A stretch of 64,000 nucleotides of DNA from Carallia brachiata (GCA_021464245.1 JADCRB010000040.1:11086161-11150160); one strand, 5' to 3'; positions 35,480 through 48,183 are shown, counted from the first letter of the stretch. Notes: a model not told the origin generated them from the letters alone. Numbers and translations: made by a program.

Positions 35480-37681
35480 CCTCAAAAGGTATTAGCAGAG
35501 GAGATCAAGAAGAAAGGAGGCAAGAAGATAGTACACCAAATACAAATTTTATTAATACAAAAGGAGAAACTATTACAATATGAGGATGAGCAGATTGCTA
35601 CAACCACCTCCACTGTTCTTTTCCCTCGAAAGATAAAGAAGAAAAAGTGTAAGCACAACTGCGAGGCCTCCTGAATAGCCTCCACATAACTATACTCGCA
35701 ACCTTTTTCCCACCATCTTGCCCATCATAGCCCAAAACTCTTCGGCCACCTCCTTCCTAACCCTATCCTCAGCAACCTAAATTGTCTCTTGAAGCTTACC
35801 TTGCGCATCCGAAATAGGCGTCGTCTCAACAAGAAGAGAAGTTAACTTGGCATTTAACTCCTCTTTCTCCTTGCCTTAAGACTCCATAATAGACCTCGCT
35901 TCCTATAGCAAGTGTTGAAGGTCCGCAACTTCCTTGCCGTGAGACTTTGTTAGAGATCGCGCGTTAGCCAATTCTGATTGCAGGTCCGCAACCTTTTTGC
36001 TCTGAGACTCCGAAGTAGCCTTAACATCAGCAAGCTCGTTTTGAAGCCCTAAAATGGATGACTTCGTTCTGACCTATTCCTCTTCTAACCGAGCAAACTC
36101 AGCATGAAGACTATATGCTAAAGCTTTTTCCTCTAACTGCACTATGACCTAAGAACTCACGGGTCGGGAACTTTCCTCTTATAAACCCTTAAAGACGTCC
36201 AACTCACTTCTCAGTAGTGGCATGACAGTCTCCATCTCCTCTCTTTGCTCTTAGGCACGGTCAGATTTGGCACCCAAGCTCCGCATACAATCTATCCCCA
36301 CAAGAACATAAGTGCTCAAGGCTGCCAACTTCTCCTAAAGAGAGAGTTCAAGATCGTAGTAGGTCCCTGAACACACTGAATTATGCTCGACGGGATAGCG
36401 TATCGAGCAAAATAGAAGAGCCAAATCTCAACCACTCATCTATTCTATTGAGTAAGGATCACCAGCTAGGGTGGATAAGTTCTCAACCTTCAAATGTAGC
36501 ACCAAGTCTTTGCAAGCAAGGCCCCAAAGGGGATTCTTCTTCTTCTTCTTCCTTTGGCCTCTAACACCAATGAGCTCTACACTAGAAGAAGGTTGCATTA
36601 TAACCTCTTTACCAGAGGAAACTTGCTCAATATTGACAGACCTTGAAGGAAGACCTCCAACAGCATCCTTATTAGGACCAATAGTGGGATCAATAGACTC
36701 TTGAGGAAGCTCCTGAATAGCGACCTCGGTACTGTCAACAATTTGACCCCTGACGGACTCCACAGCCCTGATTCTTTTTGAACTCTGTACAGGAGGCTTT
36801 TTATCGGAACTCCCACTCTTCTCAGATCCATGAGGAATGACGGGAGGAGTTCGCTGAGCAGATTTTTGCTTTCGACTTTTCTCCACTCTTTCCGCCTCAC
36901 CTGTCACTTCCTACAAGACTTCCTGCGCCTTCAACTTATTAGTCTCCTCTTTGGCTAGGTCGGGGTCATATTCCCAAACAAGCACACTACCTCCATGCTC
37001 TTCTCCTTTAAGATAGCGTGCTAGAATTTTTATCTTCGCAAAGACCTCTGTTTCTTGGGGGGATAAGGTAGGAGCCTTAGATCGCTAACTCTTCGATGAA
37101 AAGAATGTAGTAGAAAAATCGAGAGGCGCGGACATGTGAACAAAACAGAAGTGTTCCTTGTAATCATGCTTGCTTGGGAAGCTGCCCTTAAGCTTGTCTG
37201 AAGCCCAATCCCCCAAAGTAATTAGGTGGACAACATCGAACTCGGTATCCAAAAACTTCACAGAGAAAGCTCGATACAATATCCTGAAGGTCAATTCCAA
37301 ACTAGTGCGATCACGAAGAACCTCAATACTCAACAATCACCGCTATAAGTTTTGGGGGGAGTTTACCAATGGACAGATAATTATGGCAAAGAAATCCAAG
37401 CACTGCATCAGGAAGAGGAAACTGAATGCCCTACAATACAAACTTCAGGTAAAAGGTGAATATCCCTCCAGAGGACGACAGTCTCTCTCTAACGTGATGT
37501 GAAGTTGCAACTAGCAATTGGGAGGCAAAATATTTTCACGCTCTCTCCAGCAATTGGTCAGTCATCTGAAAGGACATGTTATGAGCCGGGAACCTTGACT
37601 CACCATACGTGTATACTCTAGCGCCACTAGAGGAGCTACTTTTAAGATGCTTTACCTTTCCCGAACCATTAACCCTGATCA
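35480..37681 (-). pseudogene. antisense ORF 2 of Tat element, only mildly broken
   Basis: From ATG 37681 (MIRVNGSGKVKHLKSSSSSG) one frame reads for about 100 codons with only two stops (TGA, TAG). It goes through GIFTFYLKFVL and FPLPDAVLGFLCHNYLS, the same domain type as antisense ORF 1. One frameshift near 37340 leads to SIEVLRDRTSLELTFRILY and DWASDKLKGSFPSKHDYKEH. A charged Lys/Ser/Pro linker (36907-36440) follows, then a heptad-rich coiled coil (LQNELADVKATSESQSKKVA; LQSELANARSLTKSHGKEVA) and a short tail ending near 35482. A pyrimidine-rich leader and a TATTTAAGG box precede the ATG. It runs opposite to gag-pol. Role unknown. Confidence 0.65.
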
Positions 37682-37764
37682 TTTTCGATAGAAAGGAAAG
37701 AAAGAATAGAGGAGCAACAGAAACAAAAGGAAAGAAAGAGGAAAATTTGAAAGCCCAATTTGCA

Positions 37765-37785
37765 AAAGGAACCCCTTAAATAGGA
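37765..37785 (-). promoter_or_regulatory. possible antisense promoter (TATA-like) for antisense ORF 2
   Basis: The minus strand has CTATTTAAGG about 90 bases upstream of the ATG at 37681, followed by a CT-rich leader (CCTCTTTCTTTCCTTTTG). This arrangement is typical of plant Pol II promoters. Inferred from sequence only. Confidence 0.35.
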
Positions 37786-37918
37786 CACCAGGGAACCGAC
37801 GCGGCCATCAATAAAAGGGACATATGCCACATGATGCGATCTCGTTAACAACCATGCAAAATTTAAAATTCAAAAACGAAAAGGCCTTTTATCAGTAGAG
37901 AAACAACCTTTATCCACT

Positions 37919-37934
37919 TTTGAAGGGGGGCAAG
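37919..37934 (+). other. polypurine tract of Tat element
   Basis: TTTGAAGGGGGGCAAG immediately precedes the TGATGG start of the 3' LTR. Confidence 0.75.
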
Positions 37935-38535
37935 TGATGGATACAACCCCTCACAGCCTCGGACCTTAGGCCTAGGCCTCGCTGGGCGGTTTAACAAAGG
38001 CCTGTTGATAGCTTGCAAGGACTAGTTGACAACTCCCCTTGGCAGCTCACTGGGAACTCACCCATGGGAGTTGGTCAGGGAACTCGCAGTCCATACTCGA
38101 GCAACTAGTCCCTCAAGCTCCCCATTGATAGACACGTCACATCTGTCACATGTGGAGCTCTGGCCTTTCAAACATCAAACTATTGCCAACAGAAGGGTAG
38201 GTATAAGACCTTGAAGGCCTCTCTCTCTCGAGAGCTTTGGACACCAACATCTCCAACTCTAGCTCTCCTAACCCCTCAAACAACATCTTCACTCTTCATA
38301 TACATACCCTCGTAAGCATCACTGCACACTAACGAATCAACCCCCTCTAGAGCCTCCACATTATAGGCTACCCATGATAGATTCATTAGGCCACATTGGT
38401 CTCCTTAAGACCTTTAGCTTACTTGAGCGTCGAAATGCTTACGCTAGGACATTTTTCTAGCCCAAGCCTTACTGTTTCGCAGGTTCATATGCAACGCCTG
38501 ACGGCGGCTAAGCTTACAGATAGGAACAACCATCA
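37935..38535 (+). repeat. 3' LTR of Tat element, full length
   Basis: Starts TGATGGATAC after the polypurine tract and ends ACAACCATCA, 601 bp, with TGATGG...CCATCA inverted ends. The last 141 bases match the 5' LTR remnant. The bases TATAAGA near 38201 may be its core promoter. Confidence 0.85.
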
Positions 38536-40335
38536 AAATCAAATAAATTATTTGAATTTGAAAAATACCTACATATTTATTTTTTTTATTAAAATAAATT
38601 GAAATTTTGAGTCTAGTTTAGCTTAGATTAGCTCAAATTGTTATGAGTATTGGATTACTCGGGTTCAGTTTATTTAAAATCTATGTCATTTAAACTTTAG
38701 GTCATTTTGGATCCATGTAACTAAAGTTTTGGGTTCCTTTCGGATTCAATTTATTTGGATTTTTTAGTATTTTTGCATATGTGCTATTTGGGGTTTCAAG
38801 TTTTTTTGATTATTTTAAGTTTCGATCTAACATACGGGTCATTGACTTTTACAATTAATGTAAGTTGAATCAAGTTAAATTTCGAACAGATTTAAATCAA
38901 ATTACTCTTGTCGGATCAACTTTTGTTATCTCTACTCAAAATCTTTATGGCTGTAAGGTGGAGTTAAGATGAGTAAGGCACTGAGGAATTAGATACATAG
39001 TCACTATTATGCTAAAATGTTGTTATTCAAAAACTTAAATTCTCGCCTTTTTTGAGCATACGAGGGAGGCTTTTCAATTGCGTCACGCCAATCATCATTT
39101 CTTAAATGGGTTTGGTCACTTTTTTTCTTCTTCCTTCGACCCTAACTATCCCCTTTGCTCGTTTGCTCTGAGATGATGTGCAGGATTGCACAATTCTATA
39201 ACCAACTCCATCGAGTATGTAGCTGGTAAACATACACATCAATTGATCGAATCATGTAATTAATGGATTAATACACTAGGGCTTTTAATAGGTAGATAGA
39301 AGATTTAATCAGAGAACAGTCAGATACATTTTTTTTTTAAAACTAAATTTTAAATATACTTAATGATATTTTAAATATACTTAATATTATTTTAAAACTT
39401 AAATTTTAATCCAAAAAAAATTATTTTATCTTATTCTTGTTTTCCTAGTGTTGGTCTCTAATCTTCTTCACTGCCTGCGTAACTTTTCTCAATGCACTAT
39501 GCATGTCTTTCGTGCACATATTTACCCACTATTTCTATTTCTTCCATAATGATTCTGATGCTTTGTTTTCTTTCCTTTTAGTTAATCATTCTAGTTTGAT
39601 TATTGGCAGAATCAATGACATGATTTCAACTGATTCGCGCAAAATCAAGGAAGTTCTTCCGTCAAATGTGATTTTCTTAATTTACAAGTGAGGGGTAAAG
39701 TTTCTCATGTTACAATTCTTAAAAGAGTCTTGTTACGTAAATATGAAAAAATTAAATGTAGATAATATATGTATGACAATCGACTAATTGGTTTGTGAAA
39801 GTTAATATTTATAATAAAAAATTAATAAAAAATATATTTATTTTTATTACAAATATTAATCGATTGAATGTATAAAACAATCACTCAATTGTTATCATTT
39901 ATTTTATATTTACTATTTTTTTTTTTGCGTCTATTTAAATTTTTCTTTCTCAAAATAACCATTAGTAATGGTAGTCAATGGTTTAGCTATTAATTAGGAC
40001 CAAGCATCATCAGTACTCTAAACTAATATTATAATTAGATACTTTGTATACGAAATCTTGATAGATTACTCCAGGTCAAATTGAATACAAATGGCTATTT
40101 TTAAATTTCTATTGGATTGGTATGGAGTATTCTATGAATAATAGCTTTTTAATCATAAGCAACTCTAACAAATGTTTCAATGATTTTTGTGTTCATATTT
40201 TTAAAATAATCATATTTTAAAAATAAAAGGAATATAAATGCTGGGAGATTGATTTCAACCAAACTCATTTTAAAATTTGTGCAATGCAGTCCAAGTGCAA
40301 TTATTTGAAACAAAAAGAAAAACCCCAAAAAAAAA
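38536..40335. other. intergenic DNA with nsLTP-intron-like and shared segments
   Basis: 38640-38900 is a run of degenerate 'GGTCATTTGGGTTT'-like words, also seen in both nsLTP introns (60060-60420, 62220-62620), including a shared TTGACTTTTACAATTAATGT end. 39070-39170 matches 7685-7790 inverted. At 39179 GATGTGCAG followed by GATTGCAC resembles the nsLTP exon-2 splice acceptor. The rest, 39300-40330, is AT-rich without a recognised gene. Confidence 0.45.
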
Positions 40336-40339
40336 TCAT

Positions 40340-40990
40340 CATGTCTTTCCACGTGGGGTGTCAACAAAATTTTTGTTCAATTGGGCTGATCATCCGTCTC
40401 TTATCAAAGACGCGGTTGAGAATGGATGGTCAAGATTTGCGTTCAAAGGCTACATAACATCATCTCCGTCTTCAAGGTCACCACTGTTGTCCTGTGCAGT
40501 TGGTGATTGTGGAAATAAAGGATTGCTGGAGATAACCTCGGAGTTGTCTCAAGGATCAGCCGAATTCATTCAGAAGATCAGGCTGAATTCGGGTTTAACG
40601 AAGAAGGTCAGCGTAAATAGTTCTTTTCTGTCTGCTGCCTCTGTGATCAGAACTGCTTTGCCTTTACCAGGGCCTCCCCTGGGGAATTCAGCTTTTCCCC
40701 AGGAGGCCTATTTTGAGATTACAATCTTGTATTGTCACGGCTGCGAGGATCGTGGAGGAAGTGAAAAGATCAAACTTATTCGAGAAAATTCTGATGCTCG
40801 ACGGAATTCATCAGAATCTTTATTACAGGCCGAGGTTGAGGAATTGAAGCTGGGTGACAAAGATGATGGCAAAGATAATGCAGTTGTGTATCTTTAGGAC
40901 TCACTGCAGGTAGCTCTCTTCCTCTGAAACTCCCTGGAGGCTATCCGGGTTACATTGGATTCACTTCGAATGGCTCTGTTTATCTTGATG
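40340..40990 (+). pseudogene. SPRY (B30.2-like) domain gene fragment, one exon, frameshifted
   Basis: A long open frame ends at TAG 40897, but the conserved protein continues one frame over. TALPLPGPPLGNSAFPQEAY then FEITIL begins a SPRY domain. After the shift, SLGLTAGSSLPLKLPGGYPG and IGFTSNGSVYLDG complete its first half. Two extra bases at 40889-40890 explain the break. A GT donor-like site (GGTAAATT) at 40990 suggests an original exon end, but no following exon was found before the palindrome begins. Upstream FNWADHPSLIKDAVENGWS belongs to the same family of plant SPRY/ConA-like proteins. SPRY domains bind partner proteins; the exact orthologue is not determined. Confidence 0.65.
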
Positions 40991-41369
40991 GTAAATTCTC
41001 CCCTCTCTCTTTTCATTTTTAGTTCTTTTTCCTTTTTTAAATCCAAGATCAAAATTTTATATTGTCATTCTGCAGAGGGATATTACGTTATTAACTGGTT
41101 TCAATTTCTAGATATATGAAACATAGTTTTCAGAGTTTGTTCTCTGCAGTCTGCACTGGCAATAAAAAGCTAAAAATTCAGCAATAGATGAGTCTCTCAC
41201 CTTAATTTTTCCAATACAATAAGGGAAAAGGTTGATGGAGGGAGGATCTAGCCTCGCTCCAAGACTCGGATGACTGCATTAAAAGTTTTTTTAAAAAAAT
41301 TAAATTACCGAAACAGCGAGAGAAACAACGAGAACGATGAGGAGAGAGAGAAGGGGAGGAAGAAGAGGC

Positions 41370-41406
<37 letters not shown>

Positions 41407-41945
41407 TATTTTTTTTAACTGTTAAAAAATATAAAAAAATATAAAAAAAATTTAATTTTTAATATGTCATTATTTTTTTATTTTTCATTTCTTTTTTCTT
41501 TAATTATTAAATAAATTAGAAAATAATTATTAAAAAAATTAATTTCACCTTCCACGTCAATAAATATTAATGACGTAGTATAATGATATGATAACTTTTA
41601 TCTAAAGTAACAGTTCAATATTTATTATGTAGACACATTTAATGAAATAAATGTATAGTAGGTATTATTAAAATAAGCCCATAATCAAGGCATAACGTGT
41701 TAAACATGATTTAACATTAAAAAAAAGGGACAATAAATAAAATATTTTAAAATATTTTGAATAAAATTAATCATACCATTTTTGTTACAAATCTTTTCTT
41801 TTTTTAAATGGGAAAAGAAGAAGAGTGATGAACATAAACAAAAAGGGGCTCCAGAAAAGACAAGACAAACCAAAATCTAGAAGGCACTGCTCTAATCTAG
41901 AAAATAAAGTTGTCTCGACCCTAGGATTTGGAAACATGACAAGGC
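40991..41945. other. intergenic DNA
   Basis: No gene. Contains the GA microsatellite at 41371-41400 and AT-rich tracts. The palindrome's left arm starts at its right end. Confidence 0.6.
41371..41400. repeat. (GA)n microsatellite
   Basis: About 14 GA units in a longer purine-rich stretch from about 41335, followed directly by a T-rich run. Confidence 0.9.
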
Positions 41946-42412
41946 TACAGCTGTCGTAGGGAGTGATCCCGTCCTTTCCCAGAAACGATGTTTCCCTAAC
42001 CTGATTCTTGCCATGGTTATTCGCATCAGTTGTATTCTACCATTCTTAAATAAGGTAAAGGTGGGTGGGCTAGGTCTCGATATCTATACGAACTTAGTTT
42101 TTTTTTTTTTTTTTAATAAGAAAACAAAGATTTAAATTACCATTAAGTTTGTTTAGGTTAATATTAAATATTAGTATCAGGCACATATCAGGACAAAATT
42201 CTCATCTTATTTAATATCACTTATTTAATAAGCCAATCTTAATTCGTGATCGCTGTAATCATTTTATATAAAATCGTCTCTAAAGATAAAAGGTCTTCAG
42301 TTAACAAAAAAAAAAAAAAATCATTTTGCTGTATCTTACCAATTAACAGTAAAATAATAAATTGGCTTCTATAATACATTAACCCATTTCAGTATATATT
42401 GAGGCTATGGAT

Positions 42413-42660
42413 TTACTTGCAAGGTAACATCAGTACTCTGAGATGTAAGTCATTAAAAGTCAATAGAAACTTGTAAAAAAAAAATAGTGTAGGGCTAATT
42501 GGATATGATTGTTCTTCATGCCCACTAGATAGGTTGGCGTCGGTTCGGACAGACCGAGTCGCATTGCGGCCTAGCGCAGCAATGTTGGGTAGTCCGGGAC
42601 CAGAAAGTGAACCTCCTAGCGGAGTAGATCGGAGAAGCAAGGGCTTGTGGAAGCCATTAT
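42413..42660 (-). pseudogene. left-arm copy of a transit-peptide-like exon
   Basis: The minus strand begins ATGGCTTCCACAAGCCC (MASTSPCFS), then needs a one-base shift to reach LRSTPLGGSLSGPGLPNIAA, ending near HEEQSYPIS. The Ser/Pro/Ala/Arg-rich, acid-poor start resembles a chloroplast transit peptide. The same frameshift occurs in the right-arm copy, so it predates the duplication. Protein family not identified. Confidence 0.4.
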
Positions 42661-45354
42661 TGGTGCTGGGGAGTCCGTAACAAATACAAAACCTAATAAT
42701 GTTTTATTGCTTTTTGGGTTTTCAAATGGTGGCCAAATAGGAACAACCATTTCAAAAATTGGAGAATTATAAATCTTCTTTCTTTCTAACAAATGCATTC
42801 TTTAAGTTTTAAACCTTTGTATATTGGCTATTGAATTTGCTTGAAATCAGCCTGCTTACTAATTAAGCCAACACTTATTGGTGTGATAATGTTTTATTAT
42901 AGCAGAACTTAAAGAACACTCAATAATGAATACTCACTTTTAATTATGCATGACTATTTAGGAAAGATGGGTGTGCAGAGACGATTCCTTTTTTTTCTTT
43001 CTCTCTTTGTATTATTGCTAAAAGTTAATGATTTCATGAATCTCTGAATCGTTATAAATTATAACCTATTACGTAGCGAATGTCAATTCTATAAAAATGA
43101 GAAGATTAAATTGGGAAAATGAAGAAAGAAAGCAAGCATTTTTTAGAATCACTTTGAGTGATGGAAATGCTTAGTTTCTAGATATGATATGTATACGTTG
43201 CTTCAATTTCGAATGACTTACATAAGTTATAAGAGACAAAAATGCTATCTTTCTTACTTTCAACGCAAATACGCAATATTTCGGAGGTCGACAACATAAA
43301 ATTCCTTTATTTTTTGGTTTTTTTTGCAAATAGGTCAAAATGACTAAAAAAGAAAGTAGTCATTACAAACTCAAAGACTAGTTTGTACCGAAAGCACGAG
43401 ATTTTTGTTTTTGTTTTTTTTTTTTTGTTTTTTTGTGTTTTTTCCTCTAAGTGAACTTCATTAATATTTATTAACGAATTGCCGTTCTAAGGGCCAGTAT
43501 TCTGTGAGGTCCTTAAAAATGGATCCACCACCATTAGAAAACACCAATATATCCTTTCATAACTATTAGAAAACCCCAACATCTATATACCTTCATCTAT
43601 AGCTCTGTTTTTTTGGTATTGCCTTAGGTCTTACTATCCGAGGACAACTTATTATGCTTGCTTCGTATTAATTTATGTGTTCGGTTCTATTAAAAATATT
43701 ATTGTGATTCCTTTTCATACACAGTTTTCTCGTCACAGTACAAGTAAATGTAATGATTGATTAACAAGCTCAATCAAGAAGGAAATATCTGGTTCCATGT
43801 CGTCAACGAGACCAATCCTTGAAATTTATATGTAGCTTATTTTTTGTGCTAGGAGAATATCATAGTTGTTGAAAATTTAAACTTTTATTTTTAAATCTCT
43901 TGTTCTAATTTTGAAAAATACTATGAGATACATAAGAATGAGAATTGTTATTTTTATTGTATAACTCACATTTAATTTAATAAACCTTCTAATACATTAA
44001 AAATAAAATCAATTTACAACATTTATTAATTAGGAATGTAGATAAAAATAAACAATATCCAACCAGACTTGGCTTGGTTGGCCACTCGTGCAAGGGCCAG
44101 AGACAGGTCAAGAATCTAATTCACGGACCTCTCTGAAAAAAAATTCCCACTAAAGTGCGGGGTCTGGGAGCTTGGTGTTATAATTCTGCATCCCTCTTTT
44201 CTATTAATATCTAATAAGTTAATTATTGACTATTTTTAAAAAAAAAAAAACTTATACTAGGAAAACAGATGCGAATGCGACTAAACCAGTGATCCAAATC
44301 ATCCCATCGTATAGCTGATGTAGTACCTATGCAAAATTTGTCGTTGTTCGATCCAAATCCCCTCTTTAGATGTTTTTTTTTTTTTTTTTTTTGACCTTTT
44401 CGGTTCATTAGTATAAAAACTTGAACTTTAATTATGGACAACAAGGAACTTGTAACTCTACTACGAGAGACTACAGTAGCAATCTAGGCATTCTATGAAG
44501 TCTTTGTCCTGTGCTAGCGTACCTTTTAACACTAGCGACTCCTATTGGCTTTACCTCCTACTGTAATGGAATTGTATCTCAAATCTTATAGGTAAAGCCC
44601 GCATTTAAAAAATGAGCAGCGTTTCTGCACCAGATGGGGCATTCGGACAAATTTGTCGGGATGCCCTCTACAAATGCAACTAATTACTTTTAAAATGTAA
44701 ATACGTTAAATTTTTTAAAAAATATATTTTTTAAAAAAAAATTATAAAATTAAATGAGTATTATTTTAAAATTTAAATTGTAAATATCACATAGTAAATG
44801 TTAAAATTAAAAAAAAATTCATTTTTCTTTGAAAAAAATTTTTTCCTAAAAAAACCAACTCGGTTCCACTAAAAATGGAACTAATTGCATTTTGCAATGA
44901 GAATCCGGTCCAAGTTTCTGGTGCACAATTCCGGTGCACAATCTTTATTGTTAAAAAATTATACATGTGAAAAATTGCAAATTAATTAACTGATAACCAT
45001 CTATTGAAACCCCTTTGTCTATTTATTTAAATTATATTGATATGGAAGCTACTTTTAGTCTTTTTTACTTAAGGATTTCGTAAACATCAAACTGATAGGT
45101 CCCTCATTAACTAATATAAAAAAATGACTCGAAAGTGGTACCAAGGTGGTTATGACTTGATGTTTGCTTAATCTATAATCAAAACGCAAGACAATTTTAT
45201 TGGTGGAAGCGAGCCAATTTTAGAAGGCAAATGTTAACGACTTGTGCAAGTTCAAGAAATACTAATTGCAGATATCAACTGCCTGCTTTTATGACAATTT
45301 CCCCCCCCCCCCCCCGGGGGATGGCTGTACAGCAGAAAATAGGACAAATCTATT

Positions 45355-47516
45355 TAATTATCATGAAAAGAAAGTTTAGAGAAATGTTCTCCTTAATTCA
45401 TATTGTCATGTGATAAACAATCCCAATTTCTTATTTTACTTTTTTTTTTGTTATTTCTTAATTTGTTTGTACTCAACCTCGACAAATGATTTGTCATTTT
45501 AAACATAGTCAATAATTACCTTATTTTGAATGTTCTCGATAAGTATCACTTCACATTTTTGCCGTTTATGCCTTTTCTGACTTTTGCACAATTACTCTCA
45601 TGAATGTCATAATTTCGAAATTAATTCTCCCTTTACTCTCATGTATGTTGCAATTTCGAAATTAATTCTCTCATCCGTTTCCTTCTTCAATTTTGCCTTT
45701 TTAAGCACGGTGTTTTGTGTCTCTGCCACATGACAATTTATCTTCATTTTTTCTTTTCAATTTTATTTTGATTTTATTCTAATGAAATAGACGAAATAGA
45801 TTATTGGTCATTAATGTCAAGATAGTGGTCAAAGAAAAGAACAGTTAAGGAAAGCTCTATAATTAGATTTTATTATATAATTGATAGTTTGATTTGAATT
45901 ATGTTGTAACTCCATCATTCTCCAGTATTGTTTTTCAAAATCTTTATGTTAGGCTATAAATTAAATACCGTTTAAGCACTATAACCATGGAAAAGCTGAG
46001 AGGATTTATGTAAATGTTGATGCACATTAACGTAGGCAATGAGGAATTTTTCCTTTCAAGTGCAACCAATGCAAGTACACTCTCTTTCTCAGTCCTCCTG
46101 TCTCTGTCTATTTTTCTGAGTTGTCAAATACTAACAATTAAAGATTAGTTTTTTTACATGATTTTGAAGGTTTGAACTATCATCATATATAGAGGCCAAG
46201 AAGTACTAGTAAGAGGATTCAATCGAATGGCGAAAGATAATAGGCTTCAATGAATTTTTCTCTTTGACGGTTAGTTTGGTTTTGCTTCGAGTTTAAATTC
46301 TATGAATTTAGATATTCTTAGTTAAATATAGTCTATCACATATTTATGGACCTAAAATAAAACCTATTGTATATTTAATAAAATTTTCACTACGTCGAGT
46401 TTTTTCTAATAAGAGGAAGACAAATTTTCAAATTCGAGTTACGATAATATGTACAAAAAGTTTTCCCTACTTTCTTTTTGTTGGGAGGACAACGTCTTAA
46501 CCATGCAATTTTATCTTACTATAGATGAACTAGGTGAAATGCAGATGTTGAATTTTTTTCTACATCATTTAAAATCATTTTGTTCAATTTTTAGCACTTT
46601 TTTTAAAATTTTTAAATAGATTTCTATGTTTTTGTATCATGTTTATTACTAGTTTTACTTAAATCTTAATAAGCCAAGTCGTATTTTACACCTTCTTTTG
46701 TCATTTGAGTGCATTCTTTTGATGTTGTCGTGAACAAATTGCCAACAATTTTCGGCAAGATCTAGAATCTACTTTGGAAGATGACTTGGATAAAGTTTTT
46801 GACATCACTGACCAACGACATGAAAATTGAGATAAAAAACATATTCTTTTGGTTATTCAGGGTTTCCTATTTACTTGTTAAAAAAAAATTATTGGTATTC
46901 ATATTTTCTGTACTTTATGTAACATGTTGCAGAGAAAAGGCTAAAGGAGAAGTTTAAACTAATGCACAACCATATTTATTTATATCAAGCAAAGGCGGAT
47001 GTTGGTAGTAGTTATCGATAAACACATTTTACGTAAGTCAGTACAAAAATGTGAATCAAATATTGAAAAAAAATAAAATCACTACAAAAAGTATTAAATC
47101 CTTAGGAAGCGCCAGTTCATGTGGCACAACCACACATTTTCCTTTTAATTTTTTATTTTTTAAAAATTATTTTAAATTACAATATAATATAAATATGACA
47201 TTAAATACAATAATATTTAGTATATATTATTGATAATGAAACTAAAAATTTGGACTGTTCAACAGTTATTGATGACAGTAACAAAACAGATTTCTTCGAA
47301 TAATTTTATTAATTCTAATTTAATATGACATAAATATATTATAAAACTTTGGCTATTTAATAGTTACAATTGAGAGTCAATAACTGTAATTCATGATTTT
47401 TTTTTACTTATGTTAATTTTTTAAAATCCATTTAATATTATATCTAATTAAATTCATATTGATTTTTTTAATAAATATTTACAATTCACGCAACGTGCAG
47501 ATCTAAATTCTAAGTA
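45355..47516. other. segment present only in the left arm
   Basis: Flanked by sequence contiguous in the right arm (joined at about 49487-49513). Either a 2.2 kb insertion here or a deletion in the right arm. No TIR, LTR or protein was recognised, and no clear target duplication, so deletion is as likely. It contains two direct copies of a roughly 37-base unit (CTCATG...TTTCGAAATTAATTCTC) at about 45597-45671. A 15-C/5-G run lies just outside at 45301-45320. Confidence 0.6.
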
Positions 47517-48183
47517 TATATGTATATCTATTATGTTTGGGAAATGGCATGCCTCTTCTTTTATTTTGAGGGTTTTGAAAACTTCCCATAATAATGCTAA
47601 CTTTCATTTTAAGTCATTTTTTAAATTTTAATTATGATTGTCAGTTGTATATGTTAAGTAGAAATACAAACAATCTTTTTTATTATTTATTAGTCATTTA
47701 AGGAAATAAAATTTTGGTGCATTTACCCGTATAAGTTGGACTCTTCAAATCGTCAACTCCATAGTCAGTTAAATTAGTAAACTTTAGTGCCTTTACTCGT
47801 GGTAGTGGAAGACATTCAATGAGTTGGACTCTTCAAATTCCCAACTCCACAGCCAGTGAAGTTAATAGTTAGTTGCTCCATTTTCTGTCTTCTCTCTCGC
47901 TTTAAAATCTGCAAGGTAATTTTTCTTTTCTTACTTTTTTTGTATAATAAAAATTCCTGATCTATAGGCATCTTCAGTTGGGTCTCAATTTGGAATAATA
48001 AATGGCTAAAGTTGATTCGGTTTGGTTATATTTTTGCATGATAGTTAATGATTCACGGTTTTATATATTTGTTTTGGATTTATAGTTTCTAAATATGTTC
48101 TTATATTGTGTTTCCTAGATGGATTCTTTTAGAAACAAGAAATGGCTGTTGCATTCCACGACCTTGGATCAGATGAATCATCA

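Larger units (their letters stand above)
22116..38535 (+). mobile_element. Tat-clade Ty3/gypsy retrotransposon, about 16.4 kb, inactive
   Basis: Order: 5' LTR remnant, primer site, gag, protease, RT, RNase H, second RNase H, integrase remnant, a long 3' region with two antisense ORFs, polypurine tract, full 3' LTR. RT before integrase defines gypsy. The second RNase H and antisense ORFs between integrase and 3' LTR are features known for the plant Tat clade (Retand/Grande/RIRE2/Ogre-like). The 5' LTR retains only its last 141 bases. Many stops, often TAG/TAA where Gln would be expected, fit decay by deamination of methylated DNA (inference). Such length may hide older nested insertions. Confidence 0.85.

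Noticed and set aside
36471..36704. Plus-strand frame opposite the charged linker of antisense ORF 2
   Set aside because: Shadow of the minus-strand coding sequence; the Phe run is the reverse of a Lys run.
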